From contig CAMJFV010000168.1 in assembly GCA_946405045.1 (NCBI GenBank), forward strand, positions 1 to 5,220: a stretch of DNA of 5,220 nucleotides. The letters run 5' to 3'. Below are positions 1-5,220 of the stretch, in pieces. This DNA comes from an uncultured Bacteroidales bacterium. Its GTDB lineage: Bacteria; Bacteroidota; Bacteroidia; Bacteroidales; Paludibacteraceae. Positions within the stretch are counted from its first letter, which is position 1. Each line of letters begins with the position of its first letter. The notes beneath the pieces were generated by a model, which did no database searches, was not told the origin of the DNA, and saw only the letters and a program-made list of their open reading frames with translations. Position numbers and translations under genes: made by a program.

Positions 1-22
1 TGGAGAATATCGTTATTTTAAT
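1..22. other. sequence downstream of the ATPase gene
   Basis: Only 22 AT-rich bases lie beyond the ATPase stop codon. No hairpin or coding signal can be judged in so short a piece. Confidence 0.6.
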
Positions 23-1435
23 TTAATCAAACAGGTCGTCCATAGTCACTTGTGAATTTACTATCGAACTATGTTTGCCTATCCTTACACCGGATGTCGT
101 AATGAATGTGTTTTGCAACGTCATCTTGCATTTTGTGTTTTCTCTGAACAACGACATGCGGTCTCTTATTTTATCTGCGTATTCTTTGGTGATTTCGTAT
201 TGCTCCACGCTAAATTTCATTTCGCAGAGATTGACGAAACGATCTGCACGTTCAATCACAAGGTCAATTTGAGCATCTTTAATTTGCCATCCGGAAGCAG
301 AAGTCGATATTCCAGAAATACCCAATGCCTTTTTGATTTGTTGTAGATGCAAAAGTCCAATTAATTCGAAACTGAATCCTTGCCAAGATTTTATAACGGC
401 TGATTGCAGGTTGTTTTGCCACCATGCCGTATCTTTTGTGTTGTTTTTTTCTACAAATTTGAAATAAAATAATGTATATAGATCGGAGATTTTATAAATA
501 GAATCTCGCAATGTATGTCCATATTGTTGGTAGCAAACAATGAAGTCACTCTTCTCCAGATTTGAAAGTATACGTGTCAAAGTGTTTCCTTGTAATCCAG
601 TCAGTTTTATCAATTCATTTCGTGTCAGTCCTTTTCGCTTATCCGCAAGAACTCTGACAACTGTAACATATTTGTCTGCACTATTAAATAGAGCGTAGTA
701 TAATTCGTCGAATTCGAGACGTAATGTGGCGTTGTGTTCGAAAAATAGTGCATCAATATTTTGTGCAAAACTGATGTCTGGGTTTATTAGACTGAGATAA
801 AAAGGCACACCACCTAATGCCATATATGTCTGAATGATTTGATATCTATCCCAATTGGCTCCGATATATTCAAGATATTGTTCCGTTTCTTTCAAATTGA
901 ATGGTGGCAGTACGATTTGTTTGGTTATGCGGGCATGTAAACCTCCTTGATTTTCATTGAGCTTGTCGTTTAACCATGATGTCGCTGATCCGCTTGCAAT
1001 AAACATTACATCGTCTTGCAATGCACCCCAACTATTCCAAAAATATTCTAGTGCGGAAACAAAATCCGATTTTTTGTTGTCTATCCATGGCATTTCGTCG
1101 ATGAATATCAATCTGCGTTTGCCATCAGTGACTGGTATTGTTTTTAAGTAGTCTTGCAAAGCATCAAAAGCATCAAACCAATCTTTGTATTCTTTGTCGT
1201 TTTCTGTTCTTGAATATTCACTTATTGCTTTTGCAAATTTTCTGAGTTGCATTTTTTGACTCAGTTTATGCCCGCCTACGTAAGAAAAGGAAAATTTGGA
1301 ATCGTAGAGCGTATTTATAAGATAAGTCTTGCCAATACGTCGTCTTCCACTAATCACAACAAATTCAGCTCTGTTGGAATTGTAGCATCGTTGCAGCTCC
1401 AAGATTTCTTTTTGTCTTCCTATTATTTTTCTCAT
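23..1435 (-). CDS. AAA/STAND-like ATPase (archaeal-type ATPase family) with C-terminal DUF234-like nuclease-fold domain
   Basis: The 470-residue protein has three recognisable parts. Residues 1-240 form a P-loop ATPase: Walker A GRRRIGKT (30-37), Walker B LIFIDEM (109-115, with D113 and E114), and a sensor-like strand ending IASGSATSWL (146-155). An Arg in GGLHARI (R169) precedes LPPFNLKE, the usual end of this fold in the family. Residues about 255-310 resemble a winged helix (TRNELIKLTGLQGNTLTRIL). Residues about 345-470 resemble DUF234. This domain carries E356, then D391 in QIDLVIE and E405/K407 in CEMKFS, the D...ExK pattern of PD-(D/E)XK nuclease folds. The family is common and often multicopy in Bacteroidota and archaea; its cellular role is not established. 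Known: PF01637-type ATPases are grouped with STAND NTPases. Inferred: a cytoplasmic DNA-associated switch ATPase, not an enzyme of known pathway. The start follows a TAnnTTTG element by about 26 bases and has no Shine-Dalgarno. The gene appears intact and more AT-rich than the purF-like neighbour, which would fit acquisition by transfer. Confidence 0.9.
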   Translation of the reverse strand: MRKIIGRQKEILELQRCYNSNRAEFVVISGRRRIGKTYLINTLYDSKFSFSYVGGHKLSQKMQLRKFAKAISEYSRTENDKEYKDWFDAFDALQDYLKTIPVTDGKRRLIFIDEMPWIDNKKSDFVSALEYFWNSWGALQDDVMFIASGSATSWLNDKLNENQGGLHARITKQIVLPPFNLKETEQYLEYIGANWDRYQIIQTYMALGGVPFYLSLINPDISFAQNIDALFFEHNATLRLEFDELYYALFNSADKYVTVVRVLADKRKGLTRNELIKLTGLQGNTLTRILSNLEKSDFIVCYQQYGHTLRDSIYKISDLYTLFYFKFVEKNNTKDTAWWQNNLQSAVIKSWQGFSFELIGLLHLQQIKKALGISGISTSASGWQIKDAQIDLVIERADRFVNLCEMKFSVEQYEITKEYADKIRDRMSLFRENTKCKMTLQNTFITTSGVRIGKHSSIVNSQVTMDDLFD

Positions 1436-1461
1436 GGCATTGGAATAGATGATTTATAATG

Positions 1462-1494
1462 CAAAAATATTAATCTTTTTCGATTTAATTTAAA
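1462..1494 (-). promoter_or_regulatory. candidate promoter of the ATPase gene
   Basis: On the minus strand TATTTTTG (1469-1462) matches the Bacteroidota -7 consensus TAnnTTTG exactly. A TTTA (1494-1491) lies 21 bases upstream and is a 3-of-4 match to the -33 TTTG. Transcription would start near 1455, giving a leader of about 20 bases before the ATG at 1435. The -7 match is good, but the region is very AT-rich, so chance matches are possible. Confidence 0.45.
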
Positions 1495-1590
1495 TTCATT
1501 CAAGAAAAATGACCATAACTATTTTTTTATATAGGATAATTCCAATTTATTTGAGAAAAATGAAAATATCTAATGCTTTTAGCGACTTAT

Positions 1591-1607
1591 TTTCGTTTTA
1601 TACGAAA
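1591..1607. repeat. short inverted repeat
   Basis: TTTCGT (1591-1596) and ACGAAA (1602-1607) are perfect complements separated by TTTAT. The stem does not extend outward. It could be a small operator-like palindrome or a weak hairpin. It lies about 120 bases upstream of the ATPase start, outside the candidate promoter, and no function can be assigned. Confidence 0.35.
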
Positions 1608-1639
1608 TTTGGCTATCTAATATAAAAGGAGAGGTGTAT

Positions 1640-1687
1640 ATGCAACAATGCCGAGACGTTATTCTAGGTTATTCTCGTAATAAATAA
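1640..1687 (+). CDS. possible 15-codon ORF with strong ribosome binding site
   Basis: The frame reads MQQCRDVILGYSRNK and ends in TAA. Immediately upstream, AAGGAG (1626-1631) lies 8 bases before the ATG and GAGG (1631-1634) lies 5 bases before it. That is a textbook Shine-Dalgarno arrangement and is absent from all three large genes here. No plus-strand gene follows it, because the next gene is on the opposite strand, so it is not an obvious leader peptide. Its last codons overlap the candidate purF terminator. I see no clear TAnnTTTG element just upstream and no hydrophobic segment. It may be a chance ORF; function unknown. Confidence 0.2.
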   Translation: MQQCRDVILGYSRNK

Positions 1688-1712
1688 GGGCAGGATTTCC
1701 CCCACCCTAATT
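1683..1712 (-). terminator. probable intrinsic terminator of the purF-like gene
   Basis: Read on the minus strand, about 30 bases after the purF-like stop, AGGGTGGG (1708-1701) pairs with CCTGCCCT (1694-1687). This gives eight contiguous pairs, two of them G-U wobbles, around a 6-base loop. Three more A-U pairs follow beyond one mismatch. The run TTATTTATTA follows the GC part of the stem. The wobble pairs become C-A mismatches in the plus-strand transcript, so the hairpin favours the purF direction. The T-run is interrupted by As, which lowers confidence. Confidence 0.5.
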
Positions 1713-1737
1713 ATGAATGCATTATGAATTACGAATT
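1711..1737. repeat. short tandem-like TTATGAAT repeats
   Basis: TTATGAAT occurs at 1711-1718 and 1722-1729, followed by the related TACGAATT at 1730-1737. The palindrome AATGCATT (1716-1723) bridges the first two. They lie directly against the 3' end of the purF-like gene. From general familiarity, AT-rich runs of this type recur in Bacteroidales intergenic DNA. No function is evident. Confidence 0.4.
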
Positions 1738-1741
1738 GAAT

Positions 1742-3607
1742 TTATCTCTTGTCCACGTTTCCCTCGTAGAAATTGATGAACGCATTTGTCACCAAACGGT
1801 TTCCACCAGGTGTAGGGTAGTTGCCGGAGAAATACCAGTCGCCACTATGGTTAGGACATGCGACGTGAAGGTTCTCAAGTGATTGGTAAACAATCTCCAC
1901 TGGTGTCTTGACATCTTTAGGAGTGAGCAATTCTGCAATTTCGGCAGAGATCTCTTCGTCGGTGAATGGAGCGTAGATCTCCTTCACATAGTTGACATAT
2001 TCCTCTTTCTTCTTGCCCACCTGAGCCTTGCTCTTCTTGTATACATCCTCGATGACATTCTCCATTCCTCTCTTTTTCAGCAAAGAGATTGCCGCTTTGA
2101 ATGCGATGAACTCGCTCATACGGCTCATGTCGATACCGTAGCAGTCTGGGAAGCGGACTTGTGGGGAAGAGGATACGATGACGATCTTCTTTGGCTCAAG
2201 ACGGTTGAGGATCTTGATGATACTCTGTTTCAACGTCGTGCCTCTCACGATAGAGTCGTCGATCACCACAAGATTGTCTGTCTTAGGATGGATGGATCCG
2301 TATGTGATATCGTAGACGTGGGCCGCCATGTCATTACGGTTTTTATCCTGTGCGATGAACGTACGCATCTTGATGTCTTTGATTGCGATCTTCTCCTGAC
2401 GTGGACGTGCGGAAAGGATTCTGTTCAGCTCCTCGTCTGAGAACTTTTTGCCTGAAAGGATGGCACGTTTCTTATCCTCAATCATCACGTTTTCAATTCC
2501 ATGCATCATACCGTAGAATGCCACTTCAGCGGTGTTTGGAATGAATGAGAAGACGGAATTGTTCAAGTCGTTGTCCACAGATTTCAGAATTTGTGGAGTA
2601 AGGAGCTCACCAAGTTTCTTGCGCTCCTTATAGATGTCGATGTCACTGCCTCGAGAGAAGTAGATACGTTCGAACGAACATTTTTTGATCTCTCCCGGCT
2701 CACGAATCTGCTCAAGATGGAAAGATGCGTCTTTCTTTATGATGATTGCCTGGCCAGGCTCAAGCTCATTGATGTCTTCGATTTTGACATTCATGACAGT
2801 CTGGATGACAGGTCTTTCGCTTGCTGCAACGATGATCTCGTCGTCGTAATAGTAGAAAGCTGGACGTATTCCGTTTGGATCACGGAAGATGAAAGAGTCA
2901 CCGTGGCCCACCATACCGCAGATGCAGTAACCACCGTCGAAGCCCTTCTCGCTGCGTCTGATCACTTCTCCCAAGTCAACATTCTTTTCAATCAGTTGTG
3001 AGATCTCCTCATACGATTTTCCCTGAGCGTCATATTCGTTGAACTTACGCTGCACCTCCATATCGAGCTGGTGGCCGATAGTCTCAAGCATAAGGATAGT
3101 GTCGCCCATATCACGTGGATGCTGGCCTATACGAGTAAGGTTGGCAAACACCTCGTCGACGTTGGTAAGGTTGAAATTGCCAGCCAAAACCAATGTGCGG
3201 TCTTTCCAGTTGCTACGTCGCAAGAAAGGGTGGACGTACGACAGACCGGATTTACCTGTTGTGCTGTAGCGGAGATGACCAAGGTACATCTCACCTGCGA
3301 AAGGAAGATTGTCTGCTGCGTAATCAGGATCTGCCCATATCTCAGGAGTGAGATTCTGATAGTTTTGATAAACCGATTCGAAGATTTTGTCGATTGCCTG
3401 ACCGCCCTCAGCTCTTTCACGGAAGATATATTCCTCACCGGGTTTCGCATGAAGTTTGACGCACGCCAAACCAGCTCCTTCCTGTCCGCGATTGTGTTGT
3501 TTTTCCATAAGGATATACAGCTTTTCAAGACCGTATTTCCATGAACCATACTTCTCGTAATAATACTTAAGCGGCTTTCTTAATCTTACATAAGCAATTC
3601 CACACAT
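1742..3607 (-). CDS. purF: amidophosphoribosyltransferase (glutamine PRPP amidotransferase), long Bacteroidota-type
   Basis: This cytoplasmic enzyme transfers the glutamine amide nitrogen to PRPP to make phosphoribosylamine, the first committed step of purine synthesis. Residues about 1-270 are the class II (Ntn) glutaminase: catalytic C2 in MCGIAY, RGQEGAG (40-46), HLRYSTTG (111-118, R113), GNFNLTN (143-149) and FRDPNGIRPA (241-250). Residues about 305-510 are the phosphoribosyltransferase: CSFERIYFSRG (310-320), RTFIAQ (415-420), the PRPP loop VVIDDSIVRGTT (447-458) and FPDCYGIDM (486-494). The start is fixed because the nucleophile must follow Met1, with no propeptide. At 621 residues it is over 100 longer than the E. 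coli enzyme (505), with extra sequence around 370-410 and 510-585. The GNFNLTN and IPNTAE motifs deviate from the usual HNGNL and PDTS. The family call is secure. Whether this is the sole purine-pathway PurF or a divergent paralogue cannot be told here. Confidence 0.92.
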   Translation of the reverse strand: MCGIAYVRLRKPLKYYYEKYGSWKYGLEKLYILMEKQHNRGQEGAGLACVKLHAKPGEEYIFRERAEGGQAIDKIFESVYQNYQNLTPEIWADPDYAADNLPFAGEMYLGHLRYSTTGKSGLSYVHPFLRRSNWKDRTLVLAGNFNLTNVDEVFANLTRIGQHPRDMGDTILMLETIGHQLDMEVQRKFNEYDAQGKSYEEISQLIEKNVDLGEVIRRSEKGFDGGYCICGMVGHGDSFIFRDPNGIRPAFYYYDDEIIVAASERPVIQTVMNVKIEDINELEPGQAIIIKKDASFHLEQIREPGEIKKCSFERIYFSRGSDIDIYKERKKLGELLTPQILKSVDNDLNNSVFSFIPNTAEVAFYGMMHGIENVMIEDKKRAILSGKKFSDEELNRILSARPRQEKIAIKDIKMRTFIAQDKNRNDMAAHVYDITYGSIHPKTDNLVVIDDSIVRGTTLKQSIIKILNRLEPKKIVIVSSSPQVRFPDCYGIDMSRMSEFIAFKAAISLLKKRGMENVIEDVYKKSKAQVGKKKEEYVNYVKEIYAPFTDEEISAEIAELLTPKDVKTPVEIVYQSLENLHVACPNHSGDWYFSGNYPTPGGNRLVTNAFINFYEGNVDKR

Positions 3608-3644
3608 GTCGTTTTATGTGTTAAGTTAATTTCAGTTTACGGCG

Positions 3645-3675
3645 CAAAATTATATAAAATTGGTTAAAAAGAAAG
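3645..3675 (-). promoter_or_regulatory. candidate promoter of the purF-like gene
   Basis: On the minus strand TAATTTTG (3652-3645) fits the TAnnTTTG -7 consensus exactly. The CTTT at 3675-3672, 19 bases upstream, is only a weak -33 candidate. A start near 3638 would give a leader of about 30 bases before the ATG at 3607. No Shine-Dalgarno, purine riboswitch or obvious operator palindrome is visible in the leader. Confidence 0.5.
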
Positions 3676-3723
3676 CAGAATGTAAATCTATTTTGATGAT
3701 TAGCATATTTTTGGTTGCTTGAT

Positions 3724-3754
3724 TATGAATATGGCAAAAAATAGAGTATTTTTG
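3724..3754 (+). promoter_or_regulatory. candidate promoter of the GLUG-repeat protein gene
   Basis: TATTTTTG (3747-3754) matches the TAnnTTTG -7 consensus. TATG (3724-3727), a 3-of-4 match to the -33 TTTG, sits 19 bases upstream, which is the usual spacing. The predicted start, near 3760, leaves about 40 bases before the ATG at 3803, or about 20 before an alternative in-frame ATG at 3779. Confidence 0.5.
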
Positions 3755-3802
3755 CGAAGTTTTTTAAGTGCGAATTATATGACAAATAAAAGTTTGGATT
3801 GC

Positions 3803-5220
3803 ATGAAGAATGTATTACTGTTTTTATTGACAATTGTTTATGTGTTTGACCTAAACGCACAGACAAAGCCTGCAGAAGGAGACGGAAGTGTGGACAATCC
3901 GTTTCTTATTTCCACAGCGGATGAATTGTTATGGCTTAGTAAATATGTGGATAAAGCCTATCCCGACGAGCCTGAGAGTGATGCGTGTGCTACGCTGATA
4001 GCGGACATTAATATGAGGACATTGGAGACGGAATGGTCTCCGATAGGAACAAAATATAATTATAAAGGAGTATTTGATGGTGGCAATCATAAAATAGATA
4101 GCTTAAGTCTTGTTTCGACGGGAAACGTCGGATTGTTTGGTCGTGTAAGCTCTGCTGTTATTAAGAATGTGTCAGTTTATGGAGATTCATTGAAGAGTAC
4201 GGGTAAAACTGGATATGCGGGAGGAATATGTGGATATGCAAAGGAAAGTGAAATAACAAATTGTTTCAATCATATAATAATTAAAGGAAGTCGTTCTGGA
4301 GGAATTTGTGGATATGCAACCAGTGCCACTATTTCAGACTGTAAAAACCATGCAATTATATTTGGTGATTATTCAGGTGGAATCTGTGGCTTGATGTACA
4401 AAACTACAATAACGAGGTCTTTTAATTTGAATAATATATATGTAAACGCTTCAAATGGAGGAGGTATTGTTGGTATGGCTGCAGATAGTAGTACAATTCT
4501 CTATTCTGCCAATACTGGATCGGTGGTGCCTATATCCTCAGAACCTACCATAGGTGGTTTTTGTGGAACCTTGACAAACAGTAAGATAGATAGAAGTTTT
4601 AATATGGGATATGTACCTTATGTGGAAAAGAAGTCTGGAGCTCTTGTCGGATTGTATAATAATAATGCGAAAACCACAAAAAATTGTGTGACGTATGCTA
4701 TAAAGGAGCAAAGGGTGACTCATATTAAGGGTAAAGGAGAAACATATTTTGAGGAATTCACCAGTATAAATCCTTTTTATGATGGTAGAGTTTGTGTGAT
4801 ATTGAATGAAGGTTTGGATATACCTGTATGGGCACAGGATTTGGATTCTGGATTATTGCCTCATCTGGCATCAGGTCTGGATGATGATTTTGTGGCTATA
4901 GACACTATATATAGAAAGTGTCCAGATGCACCATATCCGTATATGACAATTTGTAAAAACTATAAATATGGCGACTCATTGTCGATAGACACTGTGATTA
5001 TGAATCCAGATCACATTGATGAAAATGGAGATAACAAGTGCGATGCTTGCCAAAAATATATGCCTTCTTATATGAAGCAGTATGAGAATGCCCCGTTTGA
5101 GATAGGCACTGCTGAGGATCTTGTTTTATTCAAAGATATAGTGGAACATGGATATCCTTCTCTTGATGCTGTTTTGACGGATGATATTGATATGTCTTCA
5201 GTATGTGCAGGAGAAAGAAC
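3803..5220 (+). CDS. exported GLUG-repeat protein, 3' end beyond the window (partial)
   Basis: The frame is open from 3803 to the window edge with no stop, giving 472 residues plus a partial codon. Residues 1-20 (MKNVLLFLLTIVYVFDLNAQ) look like a Sec signal peptide cut near the AQ, with no lipobox. Residues 32-105 form an N-terminal module containing TADELLWLSKYV and WSPIG. Residues about 108-305 hold seven GLUG-like units with cores such as GGICGYA and GGIVGMA. Residues 328-346 (GRVCVILNEG, VWAQDL) resemble a segment I associate with GLUG-repeat proteins of Bacteroidota. H404-C416 carries DENGDNKCDAC. A second copy of the N-terminal module begins near 431. GLUG repeats probably form a beta-helix-like surface structure, so an extracellular or outer-surface role such as adhesion is inferred, not shown. 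An in-frame ATG at 3779 would add eight residues ahead of the signal peptide; 3803 gives a better signal sequence. There is no Shine-Dalgarno. Anchor or sorting domains would lie past the edge. Confidence 0.87.
   Translation, partial: MKNVLLFLLTIVYVFDLNAQTKPAEGDGSVDNPFLISTADELLWLSKYVDKAYPDEPESDACATLIADINMRTLETEWSPIGTKYNYKGVFDGGNHKIDSLSLVSTGNVGLFGRVSSAVIKNVSVYGDSLKSTGKTGYAGGICGYAKESEITNCFNHIIIKGSRSGGICGYATSATISDCKNHAIIFGDYSGGICGLMYKTTITRSFNLNNIYVNASNGGGIVGMAADSSTILYSANTGSVVPISSEPTIGGFCGTLTNSKIDRSFNMGYVPYVEKKSGALVGLYNNNAKTTKNCVTYAIKEQRVTHIKGKGETYFEEFTSINPFYDGRVCVILNEGLDIPVWAQDLDSGLLPHLASGLDDDFVAIDTIYRKCPDAPYPYMTICKNYKYGDSLSIDTVIMNPDHIDENGDNKCDACQKYMPSYMKQYENAPFEIGTAEDLVLFKDIVEHGYPSLDAVLTDDIDMSSVCAGER
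3893..4111 (+). repeat. first copy of the NPF/TADEL module in the GLUG-repeat protein
   Basis: Residues about 31-103 read DNPFLISTADELLWLSKYV, then LIADINM, EWSPIG and FDGGNHKI. In secreted Bacteroidota proteins this kind of module typically precedes GLUG units and may cap the repeat stack. It reappears in diverged form at residue 431, so the protein is built from at least two larger blocks. Confidence 0.65.
4121..4717 (+). repeat. seven GLUG-like repeat units (protein level)
   Basis: The glycine-rich cores fall at residues about 109 (VGLFG), 140 (GGICG), 166 (GGICG), 192 (GGICG), 220 (GGIVG), 251 (GGFCG) and 279 (GALVG), spaced 26-31 residues. Each is followed about 10 residues later by a polar strand such as SEITNCFN or ATISDCKN. 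This matches the GLUG motif pattern. The DNA copies are diverged, so the array looks old, not recently amplified. Confidence 0.75.
5090..5220 (+). repeat. second, diverged copy of the NPF/TADEL module (cut by window edge)
   Basis: Residues 430-472 read APFEIGTAEDLVLFKDIVEHG followed by LTDDIDMSS. They align with NPFLISTADELLWLSKYV and LIADINM near the N-terminus. The copy is interrupted by the end of the window, so another set of repeats probably follows. Confidence 0.6.

Larger units (their letters stand above)
1436..1741. other. intergenic region between the purF-like gene and the ATPase gene
   Basis: This 306-base stretch is AT-rich and contains no sizeable gene on either strand. It holds the candidate ATPase promoter near 1462-1494, a 10-base direct repeat AGAAAAATGA (1503-1512 and 1554-1563), and a 6-base inverted repeat TTTCGT/ACGAAA with a 5-base loop (1591-1607). 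It also holds a 15-codon ORF (1640-1687), a probable terminator (1683-1712) and TTATGAAT-like repeats (1711-1737). The direct and inverted repeats are short enough to be chance in such DNA. Confidence 0.8.
3608..3802. other. divergent intergenic region (purF-like gene / GLUG-repeat gene)
   Basis: These 195 bases separate two genes transcribed away from each other and carry one candidate promoter for each, roughly 70-100 bases apart. The DNA is AT-rich. I found no strong inverted repeat, no RNA gene and no conserved riboswitch-like element in it. Confidence 0.8.

Noticed and set aside
71..346. Plus-strand frames at 71-346, 75-272, 957-1151 and 1247-1459
   Set aside because: They lie opposite the ATPase gene (the last extends just past its start), lack recognisable features, and conflict with the clear Walker motifs on the minus strand.
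1503..1563. Direct repeat AGAAAAATGA separated by about 40 bases
   Set aside because: Ten A-rich bases repeated once in AT-rich DNA are expected by chance. There is no third copy or regular spacing to suggest a CRISPR or iteron array.
1883..2440. 185-codon plus-strand open frame
   Set aside because: It lies wholly antisense to the well-supported purF-like gene. Its translation is Cys/Asp/Leu-rich with no recognisable domain, as expected for a shadow frame.
2591..3001. 136-codon plus-strand open frame
   Set aside because: Antisense to the purF-like gene, with no domain, ribosome binding site or promoter of its own.
3071..3544. 157-codon plus-strand open frame, with overlapping frames at 3039-3269 (+) and 3127-3549 (-)
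   Set aside because: All overlap the glutaminase-coding part of the purF-like gene, whose motifs fix the true frame. The others are by-products.
3608..3660. Possible purine riboswitch ahead of the purF-like gene
   Set aside because: The leader after the predicted start is only about 30 bases and shows none of the paired-arm structure of a purine aptamer.
4121..4717. Periodic signal that could suggest a CRISPR or DNA tandem array
   Set aside because: The periodicity is in the protein (glycine cores every 26-31 residues). The DNA copies are diverged and stay in one open frame.
4538..4723. 61-codon minus-strand frame
   Set aside because: Antisense to the GLUG-repeat protein, whose continuous frame and regular repeats are convincing.

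Overview
The window looks like chromosomal DNA from a member of the Bacteroidota, most likely order Bacteroidales (Bacteroides/Prevotella-like). Reasons: moderately AT-rich DNA; TAnnTTTG-type -7 promoter elements upstream of all three genes; almost no Shine-Dalgarno sequences before the main genes; a long amidophosphoribosyltransferase of the kind I associate with this phylum; and a secreted GLUG-repeat protein with a signal peptide ending in AQ. No closer assignment is possible from the sequence.

Layout. Bases 1-22 are short downstream sequence with no recognisable feature. Bases 23-1435 (minus) encode a 470-residue ATPase of the archaeal-type/STAND-like family, with a winged-helix middle and a C-terminal DUF234-like, PD-(D/E)XK-nuclease-like domain. 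Bases 1436-1741 are an AT-rich intergenic stretch. It holds a candidate ATPase promoter, a 15-codon ORF with an unusually good ribosome binding site, a small inverted repeat, TTATGAAT-like short repeats, and a plausible intrinsic terminator for the purF-like gene. Bases 1742-3607 (minus) encode a 621-residue amidophosphoribosyltransferase. Bases 3608-3802 are a divergent promoter region. From 3803 an open frame on the plus strand runs without a stop off the right edge. It encodes the first 472 residues of an exported repeat protein with about seven GLUG-like units, an acidic His/Cys motif, and the start of a second copy of its N-terminal module.

How the genes relate. The purF-like gene is metabolic (first committed step of purine synthesis). 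The other two genes are accessory in character. The two minus-strand genes share a direction but are separated by 306 bases with a probable terminator and a separate promoter, so they are probably independent units. The repeat protein is transcribed away from the purF-like gene. I see no sign that the three form one system. No RNA gene, CRISPR array, insertion sequence or integrase is visible. The points most worth following up are the cysteine columns and module duplication in the cut-off surface protein, the altered active-site motifs of the long PurF-like enzyme, and the tiny ORF with a strong ribosome binding site.
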